Part shown: positions 51,452 through 58,842 of the stretch, in pieces
Layout: each line of letters begins with the position of its first letter
How positions within the stretch are numbered: the stretch's first letter is position 1
Origin: Desulfohalovibrio reitneri
Lineage (GTDB): Bacteria > Desulfobacterota > Desulfovibrionia > Desulfovibrionales > Desulfovibrionaceae
Reading direction: 5' to 3'
DNA: 64,000 bases
Assembly (NCBI RefSeq): GCF_000711295.1
Contig: NZ_JOMJ01000003.1
Coordinates: 1,061,001-1,125,000 of the forward strand
Program-made: the position numbers and the translations under genes
Notes under the pieces: generated by a model
What the model was told of the DNA's origin: nothing
What the model saw: the letters and a program-made list of their open reading frames with translations, nothing else
Database searches by the model: none

Positions 51452-52303
51452 ATGCCGCAACGAGTCGCCTTTCTCCTGATCCTGGCCCTGTGTCTGGTGG
51501 CCGGGCCGAAACCCGCTTCGGCCTCACCGGAACTGACCCTTCTGCTGACTGGCGACTCGCACGGGGAATACAGGCCTTGCCCGTCCTGACGGCAGAGCAC
51601 CATCGGCGGGCTGGCCCGGAGGGCCACCCTCTTTTCCAAGGCGCGGAAGCGCGCCGGGGACAGGTTGCTCGCTTTCGGCGGCGCGTGGGAGTTCGCTCCA
51701 CCTCGGCACGATCCGCCCCATACCAACCGGGCAAACGCTCTGACGCAAGCGTATGCCGCCCTGGATTACGATGCCGGGCTGCTCGCTCCCGAGGAAATCG
51801 ACTACCTTCACCGGGGCGGGGTGGAGCCTCCGGCTCCTTTCATCGCGCCGGACGGCCCTGTGGGACTGACATTCTCCACACCTGGAGGTCTTGTCGGACT
51901 CGTCCTCACCCCGCATACGGAGCATCCGGAAACGATCTTTGATGACGTTCTGAGGGAAGCCGGGAGGCTTTCCAATGAGGTGGACTTGGTCGTGGTGGCG
52001 ACACCCTGGGGCGTGGACGCGGAGCAGGAACTGCTCAAGACTTCCGACGGCCAATTCCATATCCTTTGGGGCACCGGTCCCGGTCCTGGCGTGGCCGGCA
52101 AGCTCGCTCGGGAGAACACGGTGCTATGGACTCGTCCCTACGATGAGGGCAAGGCCGTGCAAAGGATCGAGGTTCTGGCCTGGCCCCATGGTGAGGGGTT
52201 CCGCTGGAGCGAGGACACAATCCGCTCCACCGTCGTCCCCCTTAAGGATGACGTGGAGGCTGATCCGGAAATGGACGCGCTGCTGGAACGCGCGCGGGAA
52301 TAA
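51452..52303 (+). CDS. UshA-like exported selenoprotein (in-frame UGA read as Sec46)
   Basis: A single frame of 283 residues from ATG 51452 to the stop at 52303, interrupted only by TGA at 51587-51589. Residues 1-24 are a signal peptide (VAFLLILALCLVAG, cleavage near ASA). The mature start ELTLLLTGDSHGEYRPCPS-U-RQSTIGGL resembles the metal-binding N-terminus of UshA-type metallophosphoesterases (GDxHG). Cys43 and the UGA at codon 46 form a CxxU redox motif (C-P-S-U). Downstream, the same frame runs on smoothly (LARRATLFSKARKRAG, TPWGVDAEQELLK). A SECIS-like hairpin follows the UGA (51612-51626). The protein is shorter than UshA and lacks its C-terminal nucleotidase domain. Needs the SelABCD system, not in this window. 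dapA follows after 17 bp. Confidence 0.82.
51612..51626 (+). promoter_or_regulatory. Bacterial SECIS element candidate
   Basis: TGGCCC and GGGCCA form a perfect 6-bp stem closing the loop GGA. The loop begins 28 nt after the UGA (51587-51589), within the 16-37 nt window known for bacterial SECIS, and its first two bases are G, as the consensus requires. It lies inside the coding frame, as in all bacterial selenoprotein genes. Confidence 0.7.
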
Positions 52304-52320
52304 GAGCAAAGGAGCGAGCC

Positions 52321-53199
52321 ATGCAGTTCAAGGGCGCCTTCACGGCACTGGTTACACCGTTTCGTGACGGCGAAGTCGACGAAACGGCCTACCGCGACCT
52401 CATCGAGTGGCAGATCGAGCAGGGCATCCATGGACTTGTGCCCTGCGGCACTACCGGCGAATCCGCCACGCTGTCTCATGAGGAGCACAAACGAGTCATC
52501 TCCATCTGCGTGGACCAGACCAAGAAACGCGTTCCCGTTCTGGCCGGCGCGGGCTCCAACAACACCCGCGAGGCGGTGGAACTGACCCGCTACGCCAAGG
52601 AAGCCGGAGCGGACGGCGCGCTGCTTATCACACCCTACTACAACAAGCCCACCCAGCGGGGGCTTGTGGCTCATTTCAAAACCATCGCCCAGGAAGTGGA
52701 CCTGCCTTTTATCGTCTACAACGTGCCTGGGCGCACAGGCGTGAATTGCCTGCCGGAAACCCAGGCCGAGCTGTTCTCGACCATCCAGCAGGTCAAGGGG
52801 GTCAAGGAGGCCACAGCCGACCTCGTCCAGGTTTCCCGCATCATCGAGTTGTGCGGCCCCGAATTCGCCTTCCTCTCGGGAGATGACTTCACCGTGCTAC
52901 CCTCCTTGTCCGTTGGCGGCCACGGCGTCATTTCCGTAGTCACAAACATAGCTCCCTCCCTCATGGCCTCCATGTGCGAGGCTTACGCCGCGGGGGAGAC
53001 AAACCGGGCCAAGGACCTGCACTACCAATTGGCGCCACTGTGCCGGGCCATGTTCGCCGAAACCAACCCGATTCCGGCCAAAACCGCGCTGGGAATGATG
53101 GGCAAGATCAAAACCGAACTGCGTCTGCCACTCTACCCAATGGAAGAGAAGAACGAGGCCCTGGTGCGCGACGCCCTGGAACTGGCCGGCCTGCTGTAA
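52321..53199 (+). CDS. dapA: 4-hydroxy-tetrahydrodipicolinate synthase
   Basis: A 292-residue DapA barrel, which condenses pyruvate and aspartate semialdehyde on the way to lysine and meso-diaminopimelate. Motifs: FKGAFTALVTPFRDGEVDE, GLVPCGTTGESATLSHEEH, LLITPYYNKPTQRGLVAHF, the Tyr133 in FIVYNVPGRTG and Schiff-base Lys162 in GVKEATADL. AAAGGAG precedes ATG 52321. It completes, with lysC, two steps of the pathway in the window. A two-way terminator follows. Confidence 0.97.
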   Translation: MQFKGAFTALVTPFRDGEVDETAYRDLIEWQIEQGIHGLVPCGTTGESATLSHEEHKRVISICVDQTKKRVPVLAGAGSNNTREAVELTRYAKEAGADGALLITPYYNKPTQRGLVAHFKTIAQEVDLPFIVYNVPGRTGVNCLPETQAELFSTIQQVKGVKEATADLVQVSRIIELCGPEFAFLSGDDFTVLPSLSVGGHGVISVVTNIAPSLMASMCEAYAAGETNRAKDLHYQLAPLCRAMFAETNPIPAKTALGMMGKIKTELRLPLYPMEEKNEALVRDALELAGLL

Positions 53200-53221
53200 C
53201 GGCCAGCCGGTCACAGAACGA

Positions 53222-53256
53222 AAAAGGCCCGCCCGGGATTCCCGAGCGGGCCTTTT
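53222..53256. terminator. Bidirectional terminator between dapA and ppaC
   Basis: AAGGCCCGCCCGGG pairs with CCCGAGCGGGCCTT (one mismatch) around the loop ATT-type turn; TTTT follows on the plus strand and TTTTT on the minus strand. It serves both converging genes. Confidence 0.9.
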
Positions 53257-53279
53257 GTTTGTTTTAAGCGCGGGAAGGT

Positions 53280-54203
53280 TTAGGCGAAAGCCTTCTCGAA
53301 GGGGGGCACGACCTGCTTCTTGCGGGACAGCACACCGTCCAGCCAGACGCTGCGGCCATCCAGGCCCTTGCCGAAGGCCTTCTCGACCACGGAAGCGTCG
53401 TCGGTGATGGCCAGCATCTCGGAGCCTTCCTTCATGATGTCGGTCAGCAGCAGGAAGATGGAGTGGTGGCCGCCAGCTTCCTTGGCCTTCTTCATTTCTT
53501 CGTAGAGGCCGTCCTTGCGGCCTTCCAGCATGGACAGGTCCACGACCTCGAGCTGGCCGATGCCGACCTTCTTGCCGCCCATGTCGAAGTCCTTGTAGTC
53601 GCGCTTGAGCAGTTCCAGGTCGGTGGCTTCGTCCACGGCGCTCTTGACCTTAAACATCTCCACGCCCAGCTCTTGATAATCGGAGATGCCGGAGATCTTA
53701 ACCAGGTCCTCGACGGCCTGCTTGTCAAAATCGGTGCAGGTGGGGGACTTGAACATCACGGTGTCGGACAGGATGGCGCAGAGCATGGCGCCGGCGATGT
53801 CCTTGGGAATTTCGATCTTGGCGAAATCGTACATGTTCTTGATGACGGTGGCGGAGCAGCCCACGGGCCAGACCCACATCTCCAGCGGCTCGGGGGTGGT
53901 GATGTCGCCCAGCTTGTGGTGGTCGATGATGCACTTGATCTCGCCCTTCTCCAGGTTGTCCATGCTCTGGGACTTGTCGGAGTGGTCCACCAGGCAGAGT
54001 TCCTTGCCGGTGGCGTCGGCGTCCACCTCGGGGGTGGCCAGGCCGAACTTCTCCAGCACGAACTTGCTCTCGGGGTTGATCTCGCTCTGGGTCACGGGCT
54101 TGGCGTCGGCGCCCTTGAACTTCTTGTACAGGTCGGCGGCGGCGATGGCCGACACGACGGTGTCGGTATCCGGGCTCTTGTGGCCAACACAGATCAAAGC
54201 CAT
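53280..54203 (-). CDS. ppaC: Manganese-dependent inorganic pyrophosphatase
   Basis: A 307-residue family II PPase of the DHH superfamily. It hydrolyses the pyrophosphate made by sulfate adenylyltransferase and pulls sulfate activation. Motifs: VGHKSPDTDTVVSAIA (metal site), CLVDHSDKSQS, CIIDHHKLGD (DHH), CAILSDTVMFKSPT and the C-terminal substrate loop LSRKKQVVPPFE. No CBS insertion is present, so it is the short type. A strong AGGAGG precedes ATG 54203. Its upstream region carries a perfect 18-bp palindrome. Confidence 0.96.
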   Translation of the reverse strand: MALICVGHKSPDTDTVVSAIAAADLYKKFKGADAKPVTQSEINPESKFVLEKFGLATPEVDADATGKELCLVDHSDKSQSMDNLEKGEIKCIIDHHKLGDITTPEPLEMWVWPVGCSATVIKNMYDFAKIEIPKDIAGAMLCAILSDTVMFKSPTCTDFDKQAVEDLVKISGISDYQELGVEMFKVKSAVDEATDLELLKRDYKDFDMGGKKVGIGQLEVVDLSMLEGRKDGLYEEMKKAKEAGGHHSIFLLLTDIMKEGSEMLAITDDASVVEKAFGKGLDGRSVWLDGVLSRKKQVVPPFEKAFA

Positions 54204-54247
54204 GAGGTCCTCCTAAGGTGTTGATTTTTCTAATCAGTCGAACGCGA

Positions 54248-54265
54248 ATGTGATAATTATCACAT
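54248..54265. promoter_or_regulatory. Perfect 18-bp palindrome over the ppaC promoter (Rex- or CRP/FNR-type operator)
   Basis: ATGTGATAATTATCACAT is a perfect inverted repeat, with core TGTGA-N6-TCACA. On the minus strand a -10-like GATAAT (54261-54256) lies inside it, with TTGGCA 15 bp upstream as a possible -35. A regulator bound here would block RNA polymerase. The centre AATT matches that of the adk site at 14384-14401. Confidence 0.65.
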
Positions 54266-54309
54266 AAGTCCACCGCTGCCAAGACCCGGTGGGCGCATGG
54301 TAACGAGGC

Positions 54310-55515
54310 CTACAATGTAAAACAGCCGTTCTCGTAGATGACCTTGCTGCCGCCCCCGGCAAGGTGTGCTGTGACGATCTTTGCCTCGGTGTTAACAAGG
54401 TCCCAGTGGAGGGCGGAGGAGTTGAACCCCAGTGCCTTCTTCAGATCACTGTTGAGTATGGCGGGCTCTCCGTCAAAGGTGTCCGGGTAGGCCATACCCA
54501 GAGCGATGTGGCAATTACCCTGTTCGCCGCCAAAGTTCTCGTCGAAGAGCGTGTGGGCCATGAACCGCTTGATGCGAGAGAACCGCGCGTCAGTCAGGGA
54601 GAACTCGCCCAGACGCTTGGCGCCGGGGTCCATGGATGTCTGGCGGATGGCGAATGCTTCCCCACGCTCAGCGGAGAGGCCGACAAGATTGCCCCGCTTG
54701 AACTCCAGCCGCACGCCCTGCACGATGTTCCCCTGACGAAAGGACGGCTGGTCCGCGAAATACACGCCCCGGGTGGTTCGGCAGTCCGGCGAGGTATAGA
54801 TTTCAAAGCTAGGGACGTTATGGCCCGTCAACCCCAGCCAGCGGCGATTGTCGCCTACCCCCATCTCCAGGTCACATCGTTCGGATTCCACACGCAAGGT
54901 GGATATACCCATGCCGTCAAGCCAAGCACGGATCTCGGCGGTTTGCTTGTGAATAAGCGCCCAATCCTTCTCGGGCTGGCCGAGATTCAGCAGGCAGGCC
55001 GCAGCCACTTCCGCTGCGTATTCCTCCACCGGCATCCCCGCCTGCGCGGCCAGCGCCTCGGTCGGGTGGATTCCCAGGGTCCAGCCGAAAGCGCCCGCCT
55101 GTTCACGCCTGTCGAGGAGGTCGCGCAAAGGCTTGCGGGAAAGCTGCCTCAAGCTGAGGTCATCCGGATCCACATCCGCCAGGTGGGTCAAGGACTCGGG
55201 CGCAAGCAAATGGATGGCCCCGCCAATACCGCGAAGCATTTCCTCTTCGCCGGGGGGAATGAACCTGATTTGGTTGAAGCGGCCTTCACTGTAGAGAGCG
55301 CGCTCCATGCGTGGCGTGGGCAGAATGCGCAGAAAGGGGTTAAGACCGGCTTGCAGCAGCTTTGTGTGAAGGACTTCGGCAAGACCATGCGCTTGACGGT
55401 CGAAATTAACCAGAACCGACTCGCTGGAAGTGAGCGCTTTTCCCCGCGATGTGCGGAGCGCCCAAAGCAGAACGTCGGCGTATTTCTCGAGTTGATCCGG
55501 TGTAAACAGACTCAT
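54310..55515 (-). CDS. M29-family aminopeptidase
   Basis: A 401-residue metallopeptidase of the M29 (AmpS/PepS, thermophilic metalloprotease) family. The metal-site and fold region is at the C-terminal half: VGDNRRWLGLTGHNVPSFEIY, EFSLTDARFSRI, EQGNCHIALGMAYPDTFDG and NSSALHWDLVN. It removes N-terminal residues from small peptides using two metal ions. ATG 55515 overlaps the dinB stop (ATGA), so both are probably on one message. Confidence 0.9.
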   Translation of the reverse strand: MSLFTPDQLEKYADVLLWALRTSRGKALTSSESVLVNFDRQAHGLAEVLHTKLLQAGLNPFLRILPTPRMERALYSEGRFNQIRFIPPGEEEMLRGIGGAIHLLAPESLTHLADVDPDDLSLRQLSRKPLRDLLDRREQAGAFGWTLGIHPTEALAAQAGMPVEEYAAEVAAACLLNLGQPEKDWALIHKQTAEIRAWLDGMGISTLRVESERCDLEMGVGDNRRWLGLTGHNVPSFEIYTSPDCRTTRGVYFADQPSFRQGNIVQGVRLEFKRGNLVGLSAERGEAFAIRQTSMDPGAKRLGEFSLTDARFSRIKRFMAHTLFDENFGGEQGNCHIALGMAYPDTFDGEPAILNSDLKKALGFNSSALHWDLVNTEAKIVTAHLAGGGSKVIYENGCFTL

Positions 55516-56690
55516 GACCTGTCCTTGAAGCCGAACACCCTCCCCCGTTGCACAGCTCCCGCACCGAACCGTTCCTGGATGGCGTCCAGAGTGCGGTCCA
55601 GTCGCGCGGACCCCTTGTCCTCGCAGGATTCATCCAGCAAGCCGAGTTGGACCGAACCGAAGCCGAATCCGGAGACAGAGATACCAATGAGACGCACCGG
55701 ACGCTCTGGGCCAAGTCGTTCCAGCAATTCGCTGGCGGTGCGGAAGATGTTTTCCGTGTCATCCACCGCCATGTGCAAGGAATGACTGCGGGTAAGGGAA
55801 GTGAAGTCGGCGTATTTGAGTTTCAATGTAATTGTTCTGCCTTTGAGCCCCTTGCGGCGGAGCATCCGCCCCACCCGCTCGGCCTGCAAGTACAACCAAC
55901 TGGTCAGGATTTCATAATCCCGCGTGTCCTTCTGAAACGTGTTTTCCGCGCCGCAGGACTTGGGATCGCTGTGGGGCACCACTTCATCGCTACCCCTCCC
56001 GTGGCCCCGCTCCCAAAGAAAAACGCCTCCCTTTTCACCGAAACGGCGGAGCCAGAAATCACGGCTGAAACGCTGGATTTCCGCGGCGTAACTGACCTGA
56101 TATACCTCCAGGGCTCGCACCATCCTCTTGCCCACCCCCGGGATATCTCCCACAGGCAGGGTTTTGAGAAAATCCTGCACCGCGTCTTTTTCAAGGATGA
56201 ATACCCCGTCGGGTTTGTCCTTGTCAGAACAAATCTTGGCCAGAAACTTGTTAGGCGCCATACCAACCGACGCAGTCAGCCCTGTTGCCTCTCGAATGGC
56301 GCGTTTGACAGCCAGCGCAACTTGCATGGGAGGCCCAACCAAGCGGTCCATGCCGGTCACGTCCACATAGGCCTCGTCAACCGAGGTTTGCTCCATGAGA
56401 GGAGAGAAGCTCCGCACCGCGTCCATGACCTGTCGGGAAACCTCGCTGTAGCGGCCATGTGTACCAGGCAAAAAAACGCCCTGCGGACACAAGCGCCTGG
56501 CCTGTACCACCGGCATGGCGGATCGCACACCGAAAACGCGGGCTTCATATGAAGCCGCGGAAACCACGCCCCGATCGTTGTTGCCAATGATGACGGGCTT
56601 TCCTTTTAGTTCGGGATTGTCCACCTGCTCCACCGAAGCGAAGAAAGCGTCCATGTCAAGGTGCATGATCAAACGTGAGGGACTGGCCAC
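55512..56690 (-). CDS. dinB: DNA polymerase IV
   Basis: A 392-residue Y-family translesion polymerase. Palm residues: IMHLDMDAFFASVEQ (first Asp pair), GVVSAASYEARVFGVRSAMP and MEQTSVDEAYVDVT (Ser-Val-Asp-Glu); finger and little-finger parts include GMAPNKFLAKICSD and IPGVGKRM. The GTG at about 56690 has GGAG six bases upstream. An IS element lies only about 19 bp upstream of this start, so the native promoter has been separated; the ribosome site is intact. Expression in this strain may be lost or driven from the IS. Confidence 0.94.
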   Translation of the reverse strand: MASPSRLIMHLDMDAFFASVEQVDNPELKGKPVIIGNNDRGVVSAASYEARVFGVRSAMPVVQARRLCPQGVFLPGTHGRYSEVSRQVMDAVRSFSPLMEQTSVDEAYVDVTGMDRLVGPPMQVALAVKRAIREATGLTASVGMAPNKFLAKICSDKDKPDGVFILEKDAVQDFLKTLPVGDIPGVGKRMVRALEVYQVSYAAEIQRFSRDFWLRRFGEKGGVFLWERGHGRGSDEVVPHSDPKSCGAENTFQKDTRDYEILTSWLYLQAERVGRMLRRKGLKGRTITLKLKYADFTSLTRSHSLHMAVDDTENIFRTASELLERLGPERPVRLIGISVSGFGFGSVQLGLLDESCEDKGSARLDRTLDAIQERFGAGAVQRGRVFGFKDRS

Positions 56691-56708
56691 GTGAATCTCC
56701 AACCATGT

Positions 56709-56712
56709 ACTT
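56709..56712. repeat. Left target-site duplication (ACTT)
   Basis: ACTT directly before the left inverted repeat; the same four bases follow the right end at 58173-58176. A 4-bp duplication is normal for IS5-group insertions. Confidence 0.75.
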
Positions 56713-56728
56713 AGTCGGCCCTGAAAAA
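56713..56728 (+). repeat. Left terminal inverted repeat of the IS
   Basis: AGTCGGCCCTGAAAAA; matches the right end except at base 7 (C instead of T). Confidence 0.85.
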
Positions 56729-56841
56729 CATCTATGACACTGAAAAGAATTAACAAAGTGTAGCATTCAATGTATCATTCTCGACCAGGAACTGTAGTGA
56801 TTCTGCAAGAAACCGGTCGCGCCGTCACCGGTTCGGGAGTG

Positions 56842-58140
56842 ATGATGAAGGCCAAGCCAGCCAAAAGCGATCAGGGCAATTTCCTCTACGAGGACCTCAT
56901 CGATCAGCTCAATCCCAAGGACCCGCTGCTCAAGCTTGCAGCGAACATCCCCTGGGAAAGGTTCGAGCAGGAGTTTTCTAGCCTCTATAGTGAGTATGGT
57001 CGTCCAGCAAAGCCCATCAGACTCATGGTCGGGCTCATGATCCTCAAGCAGCTTGAAAATCTGAGCGACGAGCGTGTCATTGAGGCTTGGGTCCGGAACC
57101 CCTACTATCAGGCCTTCTGCGGTGAGACGCATTTCCGGTGGAGGCTTCCTTGTGACCCCACGGACTTGGTTTATTTCCGCAAACGCATCGGCGAGGGTGG
57201 GGCGCGTTTGATCTTCGAGGTCTCGGTGGGTCTGCACGGCGACGACGCCATGGAGCGGGAGATCGCCGTGGACACCACGGTCCAGGAGAAGAACATCACC
57301 TTCCCCACTGACGTGAAGCTTCTGACCAAGGTCATCAAGCGATGCAGGGCCATCGCCGAGTTCGAAGGAATCAGCTTGCGCCGCAGTTTCCGCCGTGAAT
57401 TGCCAGGCCTCCTGCGCCAGCGATTCAAGAGTCGCAAGATCATCAAACGCATTCGGACCATGGCTGGCGTCCTGATCCGCGAACTTGAGCGCAAACTGCC
57501 CAGGGATTCGTTGGCCAGGCACAGGGAAGCTATGCAGCTCTTCCGCCGGGTCCATGACCAGAAACGTACCGACAAGAACAAGATCTACAGCCTGCACGAA
57601 CCGGACGTGCTTTGCATCGGCAAGGGCAAAGAGCACAAAAAGTACGAGTTCGGACGCAAGGCCTCCATCGCCTGGACCAAGACCACCGGTGTGATCGTAG
57701 GAGCCATGTCCTTCAAGGAGAACGTTTTCGACGGTCACACCCTGCCGGATGTTCTGGAGCAAGTTTCGCAAATCACGGAATCCTGCCCCGAGGCGGCCAT
57801 CTGTGACCGGGGTTACAGGGGGCGCAAAAAAGTCGGTGACACGAGCATTCTGATTCCGGGCCGGCCGAAGAAAAGCGACACGCCCTACCAGAGACGAAAG
57901 GCCAGGCAACGTTTTCGCAGACGCGCTGGCATCGAGCCGGTGATCGGACATCTCAAACACGACTTCCGCATGGCCAAAAACTTCCTGAAAGGGGCCCTCG
58001 GTGATGCGATCAACCTGCTGATGGCCGCAGCCGCGTTCAACTTCAAGAAGTGGATGCGGGGACTGAAGCACTTTTTGTCTCTTTTCGCCCCTTGGCTCTG
58101 CTTCGGAACCTGGAGTCGGGGCAGACTAAAGTACGCCTGA
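56842..58140 (+). CDS. IS5-family DDE transposase
   Basis: A 432-residue transposase with an N-terminal DUF772-type domain (RPAKPIRLMVGLMILKQLENLSDE, PCDPTDLVYFRKRIGE). The catalytic residues are Asp in EIAVDTTVQEKNI, Asp in AAICDRGYRG, and Glu in RAGIEPVIGHLKHDFR, where the R-(3)-E-(6)-K spacing of IS5-group enzymes is kept. ATG 56842/56845 follows GGGAG; a longer frame opens at ATG 56770. No frameshift or stop is seen, so it looks active. Confidence 0.92.
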   Translation: MMKAKPAKSDQGNFLYEDLIDQLNPKDPLLKLAANIPWERFEQEFSSLYSEYGRPAKPIRLMVGLMILKQLENLSDERVIEAWVRNPYYQAFCGETHFRWRLPCDPTDLVYFRKRIGEGGARLIFEVSVGLHGDDAMEREIAVDTTVQEKNITFPTDVKLLTKVIKRCRAIAEFEGISLRRSFRRELPGLLRQRFKSRKIIKRIRTMAGVLIRELERKLPRDSLARHREAMQLFRRVHDQKRTDKNKIYSLHEPDVLCIGKGKEHKKYEFGRKASIAWTKTTGVIVGAMSFKENVFDGHTLPDVLEQVSQITESCPEAAICDRGYRGRKKVGDTSILIPGRPKKSDTPYQRRKARQRFRRRAGIEPVIGHLKHDFRMAKNFLKGALGDAINLLMAAAAFNFKKWMRGLKHFLSLFAPWLCFGTWSRGRLKYA

Positions 58141-58156
58141 TTCAATCTGAAAGGCC

Positions 58157-58172
58157 TTTTTCAGGACCGACT
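58157..58172 (-). repeat. Right terminal inverted repeat of the IS
   Basis: Minus-strand AGTCGGTCCTGAAAAA, pairing with the left repeat at 15 of 16 positions. Confidence 0.85.
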
Positions 58173-58176
58173 ACTT
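58173..58176. repeat. Right target-site duplication (ACTT)
   Basis: Second copy of ACTT, next to the right inverted repeat. Confidence 0.75.
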
Positions 58177-58205
58177 AACCATCCTGGGGTTCCCAGTCCA
58201 TGATC

Positions 58206-58238
58206 AAAAAAGGCCTTCCGCCGGAACGGAAGGCCTTT
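58206..58238 (-). terminator. Rho-independent terminator after the 58263-58703 gene
   Basis: A perfect 12-bp stem (AAAGGCCTTCCG with CGGAAGGCCTTT) with a 6-nt loop, followed on the minus strand by a run of six T. It lies 25 bp past the stop codon. Confidence 0.9.
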
Positions 58239-58262
58239 GTGAATGCGGAAGAAACGCTTCGC

Positions 58263-58703
58263 CTACTCGAGGTCGGCCTGAACCTGCTGCATAAGTTGCA
58301 TGGCCTCGTTCAGTCTTGCCGCCTGGGTTTCATTCAACCCTTCACCGATCTGGCCGAGGCGAGCGTTCATCTCGTTCAGGGCGTCAACGACCATGGCCTG
58401 ACGCATTTGCTGCGGCATGTTGTCCACGCGCTGCTCCAGCCCTTCAACAGAGCCGGAGAGCTGCCCGACCTCCTGCTCAAGCCCGCTCAGGGCTTCCACT
58501 TCGCTGGTGAGGCCTCGGATGTTCTGGTTCAGACCGAAAAAGAACACGACCAGAAGCAGGACCGCCAGAATGGAAATGAAGATGGAGACCTTGGCCATGT
58601 CACGGCTGGTACGACCGGCAACCTCGTTGGCGAGGTTGGCCTCGCCGTCCGGATTCTCGTCCTTGTAGTCGGTAATGGAATGAACCTTGTCGGAACCGCT
58701 CAT
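58263..58703 (-). CDS. Small single-pass membrane protein with a coiled coil, unknown function
   Basis: A 146-residue protein. Residues 1-37 are polar; residues 39-60 are one transmembrane helix (VSIFISILAVLLLVVFFFG); the rest is a heptad-like helix (SEVEALSGLEQEVGQLSGSVEGL and similar stretches) with no cysteine. ATG 58703 has a GGGAGG site. It has its own terminator, so it is a single-gene unit. I recognise no family; a membrane-tethered oligomer is plausible. Confidence 0.7.
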   Translation of the reverse strand: MSGSDKVHSITDYKDENPDGEANLANEVAGRTSRDMAKVSIFISILAVLLLVVFFFGLNQNIRGLTSEVEALSGLEQEVGQLSGSVEGLEQRVDNMPQQMRQAMVVDALNEMNARLGQIGEGLNETQAARLNEAMQLMQQVQADLE

Positions 58704-58842
58704 GATAACCTCCCTAATTTGCGAATAATCTCATGATGTCGAATGGAAATAGTACACTACCCCAACGGGAGCATTCCCGCAAGGTAAGCCCATGTTGACA
58801 ACATTCGGGTAAAAGCCCCAGATAAAGAAGTTGGCGTGACAT

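Larger units (their letters stand above)
56713..58172 (+). mobile_element. IS5-family insertion sequence, 1460 bp, complete
   Basis: An element bounded by 16-bp inverted repeats (AGTCGGCCCTGAAAAA at 56713-56728 and, reversed, AGTCGGTCCTGAAAAA from 58172 to 58157; one mismatch) and flanked by ACTT on both sides. It carries one transposase gene on the plus strand. Because both ends and the duplication are intact, the insertion is probably recent. It separates dinB from the region that now begins at 58177. Confidence 0.9.

Noticed and set aside
51665..52303. A separate 212-residue protein starting at 51665
   Set aside because: Its frame continues upstream without interruption to a signal peptide at 51452 except for one UGA with a SECIS-like hairpin; the start at 51665 lies in mid-domain and has no ribosome site.
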